From Atopsyche davidsoni (lineage: Eukaryota; Arthropoda; Insecta; Trichoptera; Hydrobiosidae): DNA of 64,000 nt. Both the position numbers and the translations under genes were made by a program. The stretch is from assembly GCA_022113835.1 (NCBI GenBank), contig JAILWY010000009.1, forward strand, positions 6,113,501 to 6,177,500. The letters run 5' to 3'. A model generated the notes under the pieces. It saw only the letters and a program-made list of their open reading frames with translations. It ran no database searches and was not told the origin of the DNA. Below are positions 40,001-50,771 of this stretch, piece by piece; position 1 is the stretch's first letter; each line of letters begins with the position of its first letter.

Positions 40001-41540
40001 TCCTTTTTTTGTTTATTTGATATAATAGTGTTTATAATATTTTGAGTGTGCTTTTAGGGTGTTTAACCTTATTTTTTATAATTTATGGACGCACGTGTAA
40101 ATCACTAAAGTTTATCTAGTGGCACGTTCTCCACACAAAAGGTAGAGTGGAGCAGATAAGACTCGGTACAAATAAAACAATCAGTGCTCACCAAACAAGA
40201 TCACATATCGGTCCGAATCCAGCTCAATGAAGCAGCACAGACAATGTCCATTGTGATGGCTCCGGCATGATCTAGTGTTTTGTAATATGGATTGATGAAT
40301 GTATCAGGTTTCGCAATTATTATACAACAATACATCAATTTAAACTTTAAACTATTTTCAAAGCTAAGCATGACTCGAATTGAAATATTTATTGTTACAT
40401 AAAGAATAAACCCGAACAAAGTCGCATTGAATGAGGAGTAGGCCTTTAAAAGCATTGTTCTGGTTTTTATCTATTAAATGTTGATACAAATGAAAATAAT
40501 AAAATCAAAATGCTATCAATTCTATTTCGTTTTATTTTATTTTTACTTCATGATGCGTTGTAAACATTGATTTTTTTAAAATGCGCCATATGTATTGATC
40601 GATACTTCATTTTATTCATAATTTTATTTTATTATATTTTTTAACATATTGCCATATATATTTAATATTTTATAAAACAATCAAGTATTAAACAAAATAA
40701 TCTATAAAATAAATACTCGTAAGTTCCAATGTTTATAAAAGCTTTTCTACTTTTTGAAAGTATTTAACTTTCAATTAAGGAAAAACCTTTTTAAACAATT
40801 TTCCTAGTATACATATAATATCAAATATAAAATACCAATTGAAGCTCTTAGCACATACGTATTGGTACTTTATAAAATCTACGAGTTAAGCTAACACATA
40901 ATCTACGTAATTAATAAATGCGTGCTGTCTAAATATACTGTATAACAAAATTAATCAATTTTTAATGTGCAGTATTATTATATTGCAGCGATTGATGCGT
41001 TACAAATATTTCAAACCGTCCTCAATAAGTGGCCAACACAATCAAAACCCAAAATATCGAAAATCAATTACTTATTTATAATGAACTAGTATCCTAAAAA
41101 GTCTATTTACTATTTACCCTTAAAAAATATGTATTCAAATGTAAATTTGAGAATATAAGTGCACTTTTTATAGGCAATGAATTACTTCATGTCTTAAGTA
41201 TATTTGCACAAATTTTATTAAATAAAATTCTAAAAATCAGATTGAAAATCTGTTTCACGCCTTTTTTGTAGTGCTGTAATATTTAAAAAAATTAATACCT
41301 TTTATTTTCATGACAAATATTATTTGATTATTAAGGTTGTGTTGTGTTTACAAGATTATATTATCCACATAAAAAAACACGCAAGTGCTTGAATGACTGT
41401 TGACAAATTAATCTTGACCGGGATAGTTCAATCCAATGTATTTACCGGATTTTATAAAATCCGGTTATTAAATAGGCATTAATATTTACAATAAAATGTT
41501 TCTTGGCAAATAACCGTTTCTCCTCCGAATCGTTATGCAT

Positions 41541-41571
41541 CTGATGATGACCCAGTGTATTGGGTCGAAAC
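41541..41571 (+). other. Hammerhead-ribozyme-like core
   Basis: The segment reads CTGATGA, one T, then a six-base stem GACCCA / TGGGTC with loop GTGTAT, then GAAAC. This matches the hammerhead pattern CUGANGA - stem II - GAAA except for one extra U before stem II. A clean stem III and stem I with a cleavage triplet were not found. Such motifs are common in Penelope-like and related retroelements. It lies about 100 nt past the stop codon of gene A on the opposite strand. Confidence 0.35.
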
Positions 41572-41587
41572 TGGTAATGCAAATAAT

Positions 41588-41593
41588 TTTAAT
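41588..41593 (-). terminator. Possible poly(A) signal of gene A (ATTAAA)
   Basis: An ATTAAA hexamer on the minus strand lies about 80 nt after the gene A stop codon. It is a common variant poly(A) signal, but such hexamers are frequent in AT-rich DNA. Confidence 0.25.
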
Positions 41594-41668
41594 AAACTCA
41601 AAGTGAAGACAAAATACAAAGGTACTTTTATCGTTATAAGTATATGAATTGAAAATTATGATTATGCG

Positions 41669-41935
41669 CTAATTTGTATTCTCTCGATAATCCCCGGGTG
41701 TTTCGATGGCGTGGAGTATCCTCTCGTAGGCCTTGACGCCCATGCCCTTGAGCCCCGCCAGCCAGCCGGGGGCGGGGGTGGGGGTGGCGCCGTCCGCGAG
41801 GGGCGCGCCGCCTTCCAGCGCCCTGCCGAAGAAGTAATCGTCGTACGTCGTGTCGTAGTCCGGCTGGATAGGGTTGAACTTAGCGTAGTAGATGGCGGCC
41901 AGAGCAGAGTAGAGCAGCAACCCTGCCGTGGCAAG
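41669..41935 (-). CDS. Gene A, coding exon 3 (last): membrane segment and tail
   Basis: The exon follows acceptor TTATTGTTCCAG and joins exon 2 in phase 0, so residue 235 (Q) is followed by LATAGLLLYSALAAIYYAKF. That run is a hydrophobic segment of about 20 residues (236-252), probably a transmembrane helix or C-terminal anchor. The remaining tail of about 70 residues is acidic and Tyr-rich (PDYDTTYDDYFFG), then Gly/Ala/Pro-rich, ending in TAG. The exon is much more GC-rich than the surrounding introns. The joined three-exon CDS is 972 nt including the stop, an exact multiple of three, which supports the model. Confidence 0.8.
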   Translation of the reverse strand, partial: LATAGLLLYSALAAIYYAKFNPIQPDYDTTYDDYFFGRALEGGAPLADGATPTPAPGWLAGLKGMGVKAYERILHAIETPGDYRENTN

Positions 41936-44900
41936 CTGGAACAATAACCATCAAAATAAAAATTTTACTATCGTCGTTATCAAAATTTTGGATCTGTAAA
42001 TAAAACATGACTAGAAAATAAATTATTTTTTACAAGTGCCACTAAATCATAAAAACTTATTATATTACGCTATTTCTAATATAAATGTACTATGTTTGGA
42101 AGTTGAATTCTTATTTAATTTACAAAAGATTCTGCATACCTATTTTAGTTATTATTTGACATTGACTTTATTGATTATTGAAACCGGATCAATGGATTAA
42201 AGCTGTCCTTGTTAACGCTTTCTTGAGTAATTTATATATTTTTTATTTAAACTTGTAAAATATCAAGGCTTTCTTTGTTTAATGTATCTAACGTTACACA
42301 TATTTTAAGTAAATATATAATTTAGTCTAAAACTAATAAAATAATTGAATAAAAGTGTATCTACTCGTTGTGATATTAACGAGTTAAATAAACAAATGTT
42401 GCAACACTCTTCACAATGTCATTCAACAATTTTAAATGAAACAGTGTCACGGGTTCACTATTATATTTCATATTTATGACAAGAACCTTGTTCTGGTGTT
42501 TGCATAGAATTTCTATTGAGCATTAAGCGTTTCGCTCAGTAAATAATACAATCAAAGGCAGACTTGACCCGAGCATGTTGGACACGTCGATCATAAAGTT
42601 TAGATAGGAATCATCCTTTGCGAGCTCCCTACCAGAAGATTAAATGCTGATAACATTAATGGCCAATCCGGCCCGATATTCCCCGAGAAGGGACAGCGAC
42701 TTGGATATTAATTTGTATGCATGTATGCTTCTGGGTTTGTGGCGTGCTTCGTTTTTAAAAATACCCATTGACAGCTACATTAATAATTATCATAAATTTG
42801 GAATTAAATAGAATTGAAAAAAAATAACTGACGGATACAGATATATTTGTTGTTTTCATTATTTTGTATAAAGTATTCATAAAATATTTCAGGTTCAACT
42901 TATGTAAAGTTTAACCATTACCCAAAAAACGATTAGCATAAATGTACGTGTTATTAAACGTTATAGAGTAAAGACACAATATAATTTATTCGTTAACTAA
43001 AACTAAAGACTGCAGGGTCGAACAGGGATCGATGACGTGTTTTTAAATTATATATATAACCAACCACTATTTGCAGGTCAAAAATATCAAAAGAATTTTT
43101 TTTAAAGATCATAAACGTATCCAAAAATTCATTCAAAAAATCGGTAAGGATACTGTTTTTTTGTTGATCAAACTACTGTTTTTGAATTTTTTTTTATAAA
43201 AAATACTTTAAACAAAAATGATTCACGAATTAGACACGCCAAACCGAAACCGAACTGAACTTATATCTGAACTCCACATAATAATGACCCAACGTTCATA
43301 GATTAGTTACACGAATCTTGTTTCTCTCGTAGGCCAGTTTGAAACATCAGTTTACTTGAAAAAGGTGTTTTCAAGACGTGACTTGTTTTATATCGATTAT
43401 TTCAAAACCTGGTTTGATAGACAGGTGCTTTTTTATAAATAAATTAAACAACAAATTCAAAAACATCACGTTAATACTCAAGCTATCATAGTAAAAAAAA
43501 CTTGTAGGATAAACAATATTTCGTGTTGCAGACGTTTTAAATAATTCAACTGCGTCTTATTGAATCACAACAAAATCATTTATTTATTCAAATAGAAATA
43601 AAAGTCTGCATTACTGTAACGAGTTATGATGCATTACACAATGAACAAAAAAATAAAAATCTACAATGTCATATCTATGCCAAGTCACATCTAGGACACT
43701 ACAGTACAAGCATACGCCAGGAAAATAAAATCATAAAATATATAAGTACGTAATAAATGCGATTCACAATATTACGTAATTACGTTGCAATATAAACAAA
43801 CGACAAAGGTATTGCAAGAATATAGATATGCACAGAATTATTAATAAGGCAATTTTATAGATGTAATAATAGAATTGAGCGTAAAAAGGCTTTTTGAGTA
43901 ATAAATAATTGTTGCCATTATTTCCACGTTTCCCGTCATCCAAAGTATTATGTTACACTTTAATGTGTACATCTAATTGTTTTGAAATATTATCCTTCAC
44001 AATAAATAAATCAAAAGCGATAACATGCAAGTAGCGACAAAAGTGGATGACAAAATGAATTAAATGTTTTAAAGTCAGAATAATTAATATGCTAGACTAC
44101 TGATAGTATTTTTTAATGATTGGCTATTATTTTGGGTTCAAGATTAAAACTTTAGGATTTGGCCTACAATAAGAGCTTTTCTTCGGTATTTTTTTTTTGT
44201 TTTTTAGTAAATTGATAGTCATGATGCAAAAATGTATTCACGAGTCTTCCTTGGCGATGATACATCTGAGTTTATATGCAAAAGGAATGCAACCGAAATT
44301 CATGTAAAAATAATAAATAATAACGGCCCATCCGATGAGACATAAAATTTAACGATTATTGCAGGGGGCGTGCCATCTGTGGACGGCCGCCGCTACTACG
44401 ACTACCCAGCGGCGGTGTTGAAGGCAACTGTTTTACCGATAAAATATCACGTAAGTTTTTCCAGGGTTAGAAAAGAGAATATTAAAAATAATTATGTCAA
44501 ATAAATTTTGAAGTGTGCTACAAAAGCTTGATGACTAACAATGCAAATTAATTTAAGTAAATTTATGAATTTTTTTCTATAGTTAGTCAATCATCTTTGA
44601 ACGGTTCATTGCTTGGAAAAACTGTTACCTTTTTTCATTCAGTGACTCAAATCGAATCCACAAGTAAGATATGTTGTCAATAATTTTTGTGTACAAATTG
44701 AAAAGAATAAATAGGACAGCACTTAAGAGCGATAACGGCACGCAATAATGAACAGAATTTGGACTGATTGGTATAAAGTCGAGAAAATGATGATGACTCG
44801 AGTAATCATTATCATCTTATGAAAATTAAGAATGATAAAAAATATATATAAAATTTATATAAGGCATTTTTTTTATTTTGGTATTTGTCTGGTTTGAAGC

Positions 44901-46290
44901 AAAAACCTTTTTAAAATTCGTGTATTTTATTTAATAACGTTCCCCGAGCGAATAAAGCTACGCTCCCGAGATAGCCGCAGGAGAGCTTTATAAATGCAAA
45001 CAACGCTGCATCTCTAATTTATTATATCATTACGCAAAGCTTACACATTTTATGGGATTTTTTTATAGCTGCAACTGATTCAAGATACGCACATAATATT
45101 GGCGAATATCCCAACAGCAACGGTGCATGTAATTTTATTAAAAATTTGTTTTTATTTCGCCGCGGTCACGACTCCCTCGCGGTCGTGCATCGAAGTTTTT
45201 CATGATTCGCAGCAAACATTGCTCTCGCATTGATAAGCCGACGAGAGTAATAGACGAGCGCGTTCGCTTCAATTGTTTAGTGAATAATACAATGACGCCA
45301 TGCAGAACATTATAATATAATTATGACGCATCCAGGAACTTCGTTAAATGATATCAAATCATACGGATGCGTTTTTTAATATTACAAATTAACAATTCAC
45401 ATGGTTATCATAAAAAGTAACAAACTTTCAATTTATCTCATCACATATATAATGATGATTCATTTTTCAAGGTAACAATAAAATGAAAAATAATTGTATA
45501 GATAGCGCTGATAATTAAATGAAGGTAAAGATGAACGCATGCTACGAAGCTTTAAACTTTTAACAATACCACCGTGAAGGTGCCAAGTTGTATGAAGTAT
45601 AATTTTTAAAATTTTTGTGTTAAATGTTTTTTATTAATAACTTCCTTTTAATCCTTGGGAGCTTCTTATAGATTATATTCCATAAATTTGTAGAGATGCA
45701 TAGCTCCTGAGTTCACTTACGCGTCCAGCGGCCGCACTGGCCGATGCGTCAGTGCGATAGGCCACATATTGAGGGGTCACGACTTGCAAACATGCCGCAG
45801 TTATGCCACCTCTTATCGTTACATATTAAATTATATTCTACTCGCAGGAATACCGTCAACCGTTACGATATTAGTAAATACCGAGCAACGGGATCGCTAC
45901 GGTATCTTCGATAATTTTCAGAAGATATTTATTTTGTCTAAGAATTCGGTGGTTAGTGTTAATTAGGAAAATGTCGCTCGGTGGCCTAGTTTGTAAAGCA
46001 TAAAATATTTTCCTCTCACCAGAAAATATCATGAAAATTTAACTAATCTTGTCGAGGGACAAGGCATTTGATTGTTGAAGATCCACTAATTACTAAAATT
46101 TATGAACGACTTGTTGCTTAATGGTACTCTACCAAAACTGTTAAGTTATATAAGTGATTTCATTTTCACTAATAAAATTTTAAAAAAAATGTATTTGTAG
46201 ATGTATATATAAAACTACATATAATCTAATAATATAATTCAAACTGTTAACGAATTTTATCAATGTTAAGATTTTAAAGGTTGCATTTAC
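41936..46290 (-). other. Gene A intron 2
   Basis: This is a phase-0 intron of 4.36 kb with a GTAAAT donor and a TTCCAG acceptor. It is mostly AT-rich, with islets at 44,360-44,450, 44,940-45,000, 45,150-45,300 and 45,720-45,825. The first and last of these carry exon-like splice borders, described separately and in the findings. No other element was recognised. Confidence 0.7.
44365..44450 (+). other. Exon-like segment, plus strand, inside gene A intron 2
   Basis: An 86-nt GC-rich segment is bounded by a good acceptor (GATTATTGCAG) and a good donor (CAC then GTAAGT). One frame is open across it: two bases, then 28 codons beginning GVPSVDGRRYYDYPAAV, ending in phase 0. The plus-two frame looks protein-like, while a second frame has a stop. 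It is antisense to gene A. I found no partner exon on the plus strand nearby, so it may be an exon of an unseen nested gene, a noncoding exon, or chance. Confidence 0.3.
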
Positions 46291-46819
46291 CTGAAAAGCA
46301 CTCCAGAATTTGAAGGATCCTTCTGTGATGATGAAATCGTAATATCCTGTCCAGGGATCCGCATACCTTGACTGCTTCATCATTTCCTTGGGAACTTCTT
46401 TTGTGGCCGTCATCTCCACAGGTGGAGGCGCAGGAGGGTCAGCGTGTCCGTGGTAATGATCACTGAGAGTCAAGTCGTGATAGCTCACCTCATGCTCCTC
46501 CATGCCTCTGGCCGCTTCTTTATTTGTACCATTCAAAAAAGTTTCTTTGCGCAAACCCCGAGTGAACGCTTCAGTTTTTTGCGTTGTACTCGATTCGCTG
46601 ATTCGCTGACTGGCTGTCGTGTTCGATGAGCCTTTTGTTGCGGCGATTTGTATTTTTTTCTGTGATCTTTTTTTATTAATATCCCGCAAAATATCAACAA
46701 CAGTTCTCATTAGCGTCATGAGCAACTGCGGGGGTGAGAACTCCGGTGCTTTAAGAGTTGGGAAATTGTAGATCCGCGTATCCTCCGCCTCTTCATAGTC
46801 TTCCAGCCCTTGTTCATAC
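46291..46819 (-). CDS. Gene A, coding exon 2: extracellular region
   Basis: The exon starts after acceptor ACCATTTCAG with one base completing a split Arg codon (residue 59) and ends at SAFQ before donor GTAAAT. Residues 60-78 are acidic and Tyr-containing. Residues 90-106 form a short amphipathic or hydrophobic stretch (LLMTLMRTVVDIL). A Lys-rich patch follows, then a Ser/Thr patch at 121-139 (SNTT...SESS). Residues 172-198 carry YHDL, alternating His, then a Pro run (PPAPPP) and MTAT. Aromatic residues (PWTGYYDF, FKFW) lead into the membrane segment of exon 3. The SNTT/SESS and YHDL-His-Pro patches recur in the same order in gene B, the best evidence that the two are paralogs. I do not recognise a named domain. 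Confidence 0.82.
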
Positions 46820-46974
46820 CTGAAATGGTTAAAGACGTATTTTTTTAGTAATTTGGAAAAGGTCATATTACATACATATTTGATACGAATATAATATCAT
46901 TAATGAATGATGTAGAACAAATTTTTTAATGCAAAATTATATTTTTATTTTTTTACAAATATTATACACTGAAC

Positions 46975-47150
46975 CTGGATAAGGGTTGTCTTCTAACCCA
47001 AGGGATAGGGGTGGCAACTGGGTAGGGAACAGCTGTAGCAGTCTCTTGTGCAGGGGCTGCACGCACGACTGTGGTTACTAATGAGCAACTGACTATGAGA
47101 ACAAATATTTGACATTCCCAACATCTCCAATTGCAATCCATAATGCTCAT
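46975..47150 (-). CDS. Gene A, coding exon 1: signal peptide
   Basis: Gene A encodes a predicted 323-residue protein of unknown function. This exon gives 58 residues plus two bases of codon 59, ending at donor ATCCAG|GTTCAG. A hydrophobic stretch (about residues 13-31, CQIFVLIVSCSLVTTVV then RAAPA) is a classical signal peptide with likely cleavage near residue 31. The ATG used here is five bases after a strong acceptor (TTATTTTTTCAG), so an upstream noncoding exon is expected; a second in-frame Met is at codon 4. With exon 3, the product is probably a type I membrane or tail-anchored secreted protein. It lies head-to-head with its apparent paralog, gene B. The gene is probably real because all three exons join in frame, but no database family comes to mind. 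Confidence 0.8.
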
Positions 47151-48052
47151 GTTATCTGAAAAAATAAAGCATAATAATTAAATGATCTAATAGCTTTTAG
47201 AACTTCTAAAAGAACATATAAGGAAACTGTTGACAAAGCTGAAGTGAAGGTCTCTTTGGGTAACGGTTTCTGTAAGTAATAGGATTATCGTTAGACCAAA
47301 TCGGGTGGTGATTTACACATTCACATATTTTTTTTCACCTCTTGGAAAATTAACACATCGGTTGTTACAGTTACTAAATACCAATATTTGTATTTTACTC
47401 ACTTACAAATTATTATAGTTTATTGTGCAATAAATTTTAGTCCCCATAAGCAATCTCTTTTTTAATTTTAATTTTTTTGTAAAATTGAAAACTAACTACA
47501 GTATATTATTGCAAAAAAAATCAGGTTATTCAAAAATTTCGTTAAAAAAAAATTCAAAATATGTCATAGTTTTCATATTACTTCTTGAGTTTTATGAAGC
47601 TACAGTCAAACTTGTTACTAAGCTACAATTTTCTGGTCTTCTGTTAGATGTTTGGCCATGTTATTGATGCATATAAAAAGATACCCAAACCATGATGGAT
47701 ATAAATAAATAAATAATAAAACCACACAGATTTTTATCTGTCTCGCCTGAAATCTTAACATTCAAATTTTTTGTTAACAAAAATCATAGAGCTTTCAAAA
47801 GCATTTATATAAATATATATGCGTACTTCTTAGCAATTTATATAATAAAAAATTTATACTCATAATGTATCATTATACTTTTTCTCCGTATGTGACATAA
47901 TGAGTAAATCGAAAAGTCTAAAGATTTCACATGATTTCGAAGCTGTGTATGGCAGCAGTACTTAGTATTAAGCGCGGAATTTTGCTCTAATAAAATAAAA
48001 TAATTATAAAATATTCAACCATGAAATGCTAAAGACATATATTTGGTAATAA

Positions 48053-48304
48053 AAATCTGGCAGTTATCTCCGCAGGTTCCACTTGACGGGCGACGACACA
48101 TGCCCTTGTGATGATATTACTTCACAAACAGTGATCCACCTTGTGGGTTCATGTCCCATCTTTGGCCTTCAGAGACACCAACTGGAGAGCCAATGCCTGG
48201 ATGACTTAAAATCAGTGGCGAGACACCCACAGTTGATGAAGTCACTGGATAGCTTCTTGAAGGGTGTCATCGGAACCATAAAGAAGATAAACCAGGGGGT
48301 GTAG
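48053..48304 (+). pseudogene. LINE fragment: C-terminal tail of a Jockey/R1-type ORF2
   Basis: An open frame of 83 codons ends in TAG. It begins KSGSYLRRFHLTGDDTCPCD and continues with TVIHLVGSCPIF. The order YL-RRF-L...CPC...T-V-x-H-x-V-x-x-C-P is the Cys/His signature at the extreme C-terminus of many Jockey, R1 and related non-LTR retrotransposon proteins. Only this 3' terminal part remains, consistent with a 5'-truncated insertion. The absence of stops in this short piece hints that it is not very old. It sits in the region upstream of gene A, in antisense orientation to it. Confidence 0.75.
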
Positions 48305-49146
48305 CTTCAGTCACTCCCATATATAGCACAATTTCGATTGACTAGTTTGGAAAGTTTCCCCAAATTGTGATGACAAACCTTGTACAGTCACGATTTTCGA
48401 AACGTCGCAAAATCGACGATACCTTAACTCGGCATAACACCGAATAATATATTGTAATAACAACTGCCTCCAAATATACAAGCATATAAGGGCACATGTA
48501 TCTGGTTTTTCTAGAAAACTTACATAGAAAGGAGCAAGGAAACACCCATTAACCACTTCTCTTACAAGTATCTTCAAAAACAAAATAAATTGGTTTTTGA
48601 GTGAATTAAATGCTTTTGTTTGTTTATAATCCATTGATGCGCTTGTAATAAATCATTATGTATCACCCGTGCATCTTCCCAGTTAAAATATAATGATCAA
48701 TTTATTAACATTTCTCTTCTTCCTCCGTCATCCTAGCACGAACAGCGCGAAAGTCCGAATCGATTTCTTACGATGATATATATTTCCAATTTCAATAATT
48801 TCCAGCTTTTGGCACACACACCGTAAACACCGACTACCTTCGATCAAATCGAAATGGCCGTAATCCCACTTGCATTGTTTGAAATTCACTTGCCATGGCG
48901 GTAACTTTAGCCCAGAACTCGTGATTACGAGTCCCGCCAGAGTCGGCCGGCCTAGCGCTCTCCCGGACCTCCGTACAGTATTTCGGGTGTCTCGCCTTGC
49001 TGCTAATCTACTAACGGTGCTTGCTTCTTTGATAAAGTCTTTCTTTGAGGATCCTTAAGAAGATTAATGACTTATATATTTATATTATTATAAGGCTCTT
49101 TAAACTACGTACATTAATTAAAGTCCCCCAAGATCTTTATACTGCA

Positions 49147-49217
49147 TTTAAAAAAAAAGTTTATAGGTTTGGTACCTTGTACATAACAAGGTACCAAACC
49201 TATAAAATTTTTTAAAA
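49147..49217. repeat. Hairpin with 20-bp perfect arms
   Basis: The arms 49,161-49,180 (TTATAGGTTTGGTACCTTGT) and 49,186-49,205 are exact reverse complements around a 5-nt spacer ACATA. Pairing extends outward, imperfectly, through flanking A and T runs for about another 12 bp. A transcript of either strand would form a long hairpin. It could be a foldback relic or a small-RNA precursor; there is no sequence match to a microRNA I know. Confidence 0.92.
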
Positions 49218-49309
49218 AAAAATCTTGCTTACCTTTATATGCTATCTTAACTATTCTTAAACTACCGCACTATTTCATTTTCCTAACAATAGTTCAAAAA
49301 TCACTCAAA

Positions 49310-49600
49310 GATCAGGACTACAAGTCCACGGGGTGCCGACATCAACAAGCGGCAGGTCGCGGCGGGCACAGTACTCGCGGGGGGGTCTCGGCGGCTCGAG
49401 CACCGCACATGTCGGATTTCCCGGAGGCTGTCGCGGCGCGGCTGCCGGAGCGACTGAGCGGGAGACCCCCGGGGCCCGCGAGCCCGGAGGCGGCCAGAGT
49501 CAACAGCCCGCGCTAACTGCCCCGGCCCGGCGCGCGGCCGGACAGTTAGGCCGTGTGTCAACTGCCCCTATTTCGCGGCCGGTGTCTAACTGAGCCTAAT
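49310..49600. promoter_or_regulatory. GC/CpG-rich island between genes A and B
   Basis: A stretch of about 290 bp is rich in CpG and G/C runs in otherwise AT-rich DNA. It is open in several frames on both strands through composition. Its place between two divergent genes suggests promoter or enhancer activity, perhaps for gene A, whose first coding exon needs an upstream noncoding exon. No TATA box or initiator can be assigned with confidence. Confidence 0.4.
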
Positions 49601-49687
49601 TGCAAATGGATCAGCCTCAGGTGTCACCAATGTTGCCGCAGTGTCTGATTTTCTGCTTGGCAACAGTTTTTTTTTTTTTTTTTTTTT

Positions 49688-49755
49688 GTCGATAATTCAT
49701 TAGCTGGCAAAACCGGTCACCGATTAAAATTAACACGTGGAAAAATCACTCACAT
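49688..49755 (+). repeat. Diverged arm of the 36.9 kb inverted-repeat element
   Basis: The segment reads GCTGGCAAAACCGGTCACC, then ATTAAAATTAACACGTGGAA and AAATCACTCA. It aligns with the right arm at 37,003-37,050 (GTTGGCGAAACCGATCAC...AACACGTGGAAAATCACTCA). It directly follows a 21-nt T run (49,667-49,687). No inverted partner is seen here, so only one arm inserted or survived. Confidence 0.75.
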
Positions 49756-50771
49756 TATCCATATGTCGTGAAATTGAAAACATAATAATCATATTGAAAA
49801 GCTTCAAAATATAACTTCATCATTTTTTTTCAATATATTATAAATAGTTACTGCCCTGAGTTTCATAATATTCATATTTGATCAAATTTTAAATTAACCA
49901 ACAATTTTTAGTAAAATTTATAAATTTATGTTGATTGTAGCTCTTGGAATTGTAAATTTGAATATGAAAAAATTTATCGTGAACTCACTATGCTCAATAC
50001 ATATTTGTGTGTGTGTGTGTGTTTTAAAAAATTCTAATAGTACATTATTGATAATAAAGTGAATGAAAAATCACCAAAGTATATATTTTCTCTTGACTAT
50101 CTTTTAATGTTTGGGGTAAAAATGAAATACGGATGCCAAAAAGTGAAAATACCCAAATTCTTAATATATCTGTAAGCTCTTCGGACTCCTGTGGGACTTG
50201 TCCTACTTCCTCAGTCAATGAACACTTCGTGGCCATCCACTTAGGAAGACTTTTTGGATCACATGAGTGACCTAACTACACCATAACGGGCTCCGCTCGG
50301 CCTCGCTGAATATATTGCGTCCACATATGTGACAATTATCAATCAAATTATAGCTTCGGCTCTTTTTAATTGCAAGTGCTAATTTTTTTCGATTATCGTT
50401 TTAGGTGTACACGCACAAAGTACACTGCAATAAATTTGCACCTTTTCAAACCGGTCGGTAAACTCAAAATCAATTGTGCCCATTTCCCCCGACAAACGAC
50501 GCAATAGTGTGTAATAGATCAGTCATTTCCCGCAACTCGCTAACAAAGATACATACGGCGCACCGAGATAGGTGCGACGAGTCGTGAACAAACACTCACA
50601 GCCAAAAGTTCAACACTGGCCTGGCAGCGCAGGTCCCGTTACGACTCACCGGGGTAAAGAAGTTCAGCACCCGGAGTACTCACACCTTTGCCACACTTCC
50701 ACGAGAGCTTTTCCGCTGAGCGCTTCTACCTGTGACACTTGATACATCATCGACCGCTCAACACACATGCC

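Larger units (their letters stand above)
34514..41668. other. Gene-free stretch upstream of the 34.2 kb exon
   Basis: GC islets at 35,050-35,240 and 36,300-36,540 are the best candidates for a promoter or noncoding first exon of the minus-strand exon at 34.2 kb; the first contains a GTAAGG donor-like site on the minus strand at about 35,154. Two short related segments near 38,270-38,340 and 40,200-40,275 share GATGGCTCCGGC and similar flanks. An inverted-repeat element and a hammerhead-like motif are listed separately. The remainder is AT-rich without visible structure. Confidence 0.4.
47151..50771. other. Divergent region between genes A and B
   Basis: This 3.6 kb holds the presumed 5' noncoding exon(s) and promoters of both genes. 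The strongest promoter candidate is the GC-rich island at 49,310-49,600. It also holds a LINE fragment (48,053-48,304), a hairpin (49,147-49,217), a 21-nt T run, an inverted-repeat-element fragment and a (GT)n run near 50,006-50,022. A second moderately GC-rich stretch at 50,440-50,770 directly precedes gene B and may be its 5' untranslated region. Confidence 0.5.

Noticed and set aside
41711..41947. 78-codon plus-strand frame over gene A exon 3
   Set aside because: It is the antisense shadow of the real minus-strand exon.
46180..46290. Extension of the gene A exon 2 frame past SAFQ
   Set aside because: A clean donor at 46,290 and exact phase match to the 41.9 kb exon show the extension is intronic.
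50739..50771. Upstream extension of gene B to 50,739
   Set aside because: The codon there is TTG; the ATG at 50,772 has a strong context and directly precedes a signal peptide.
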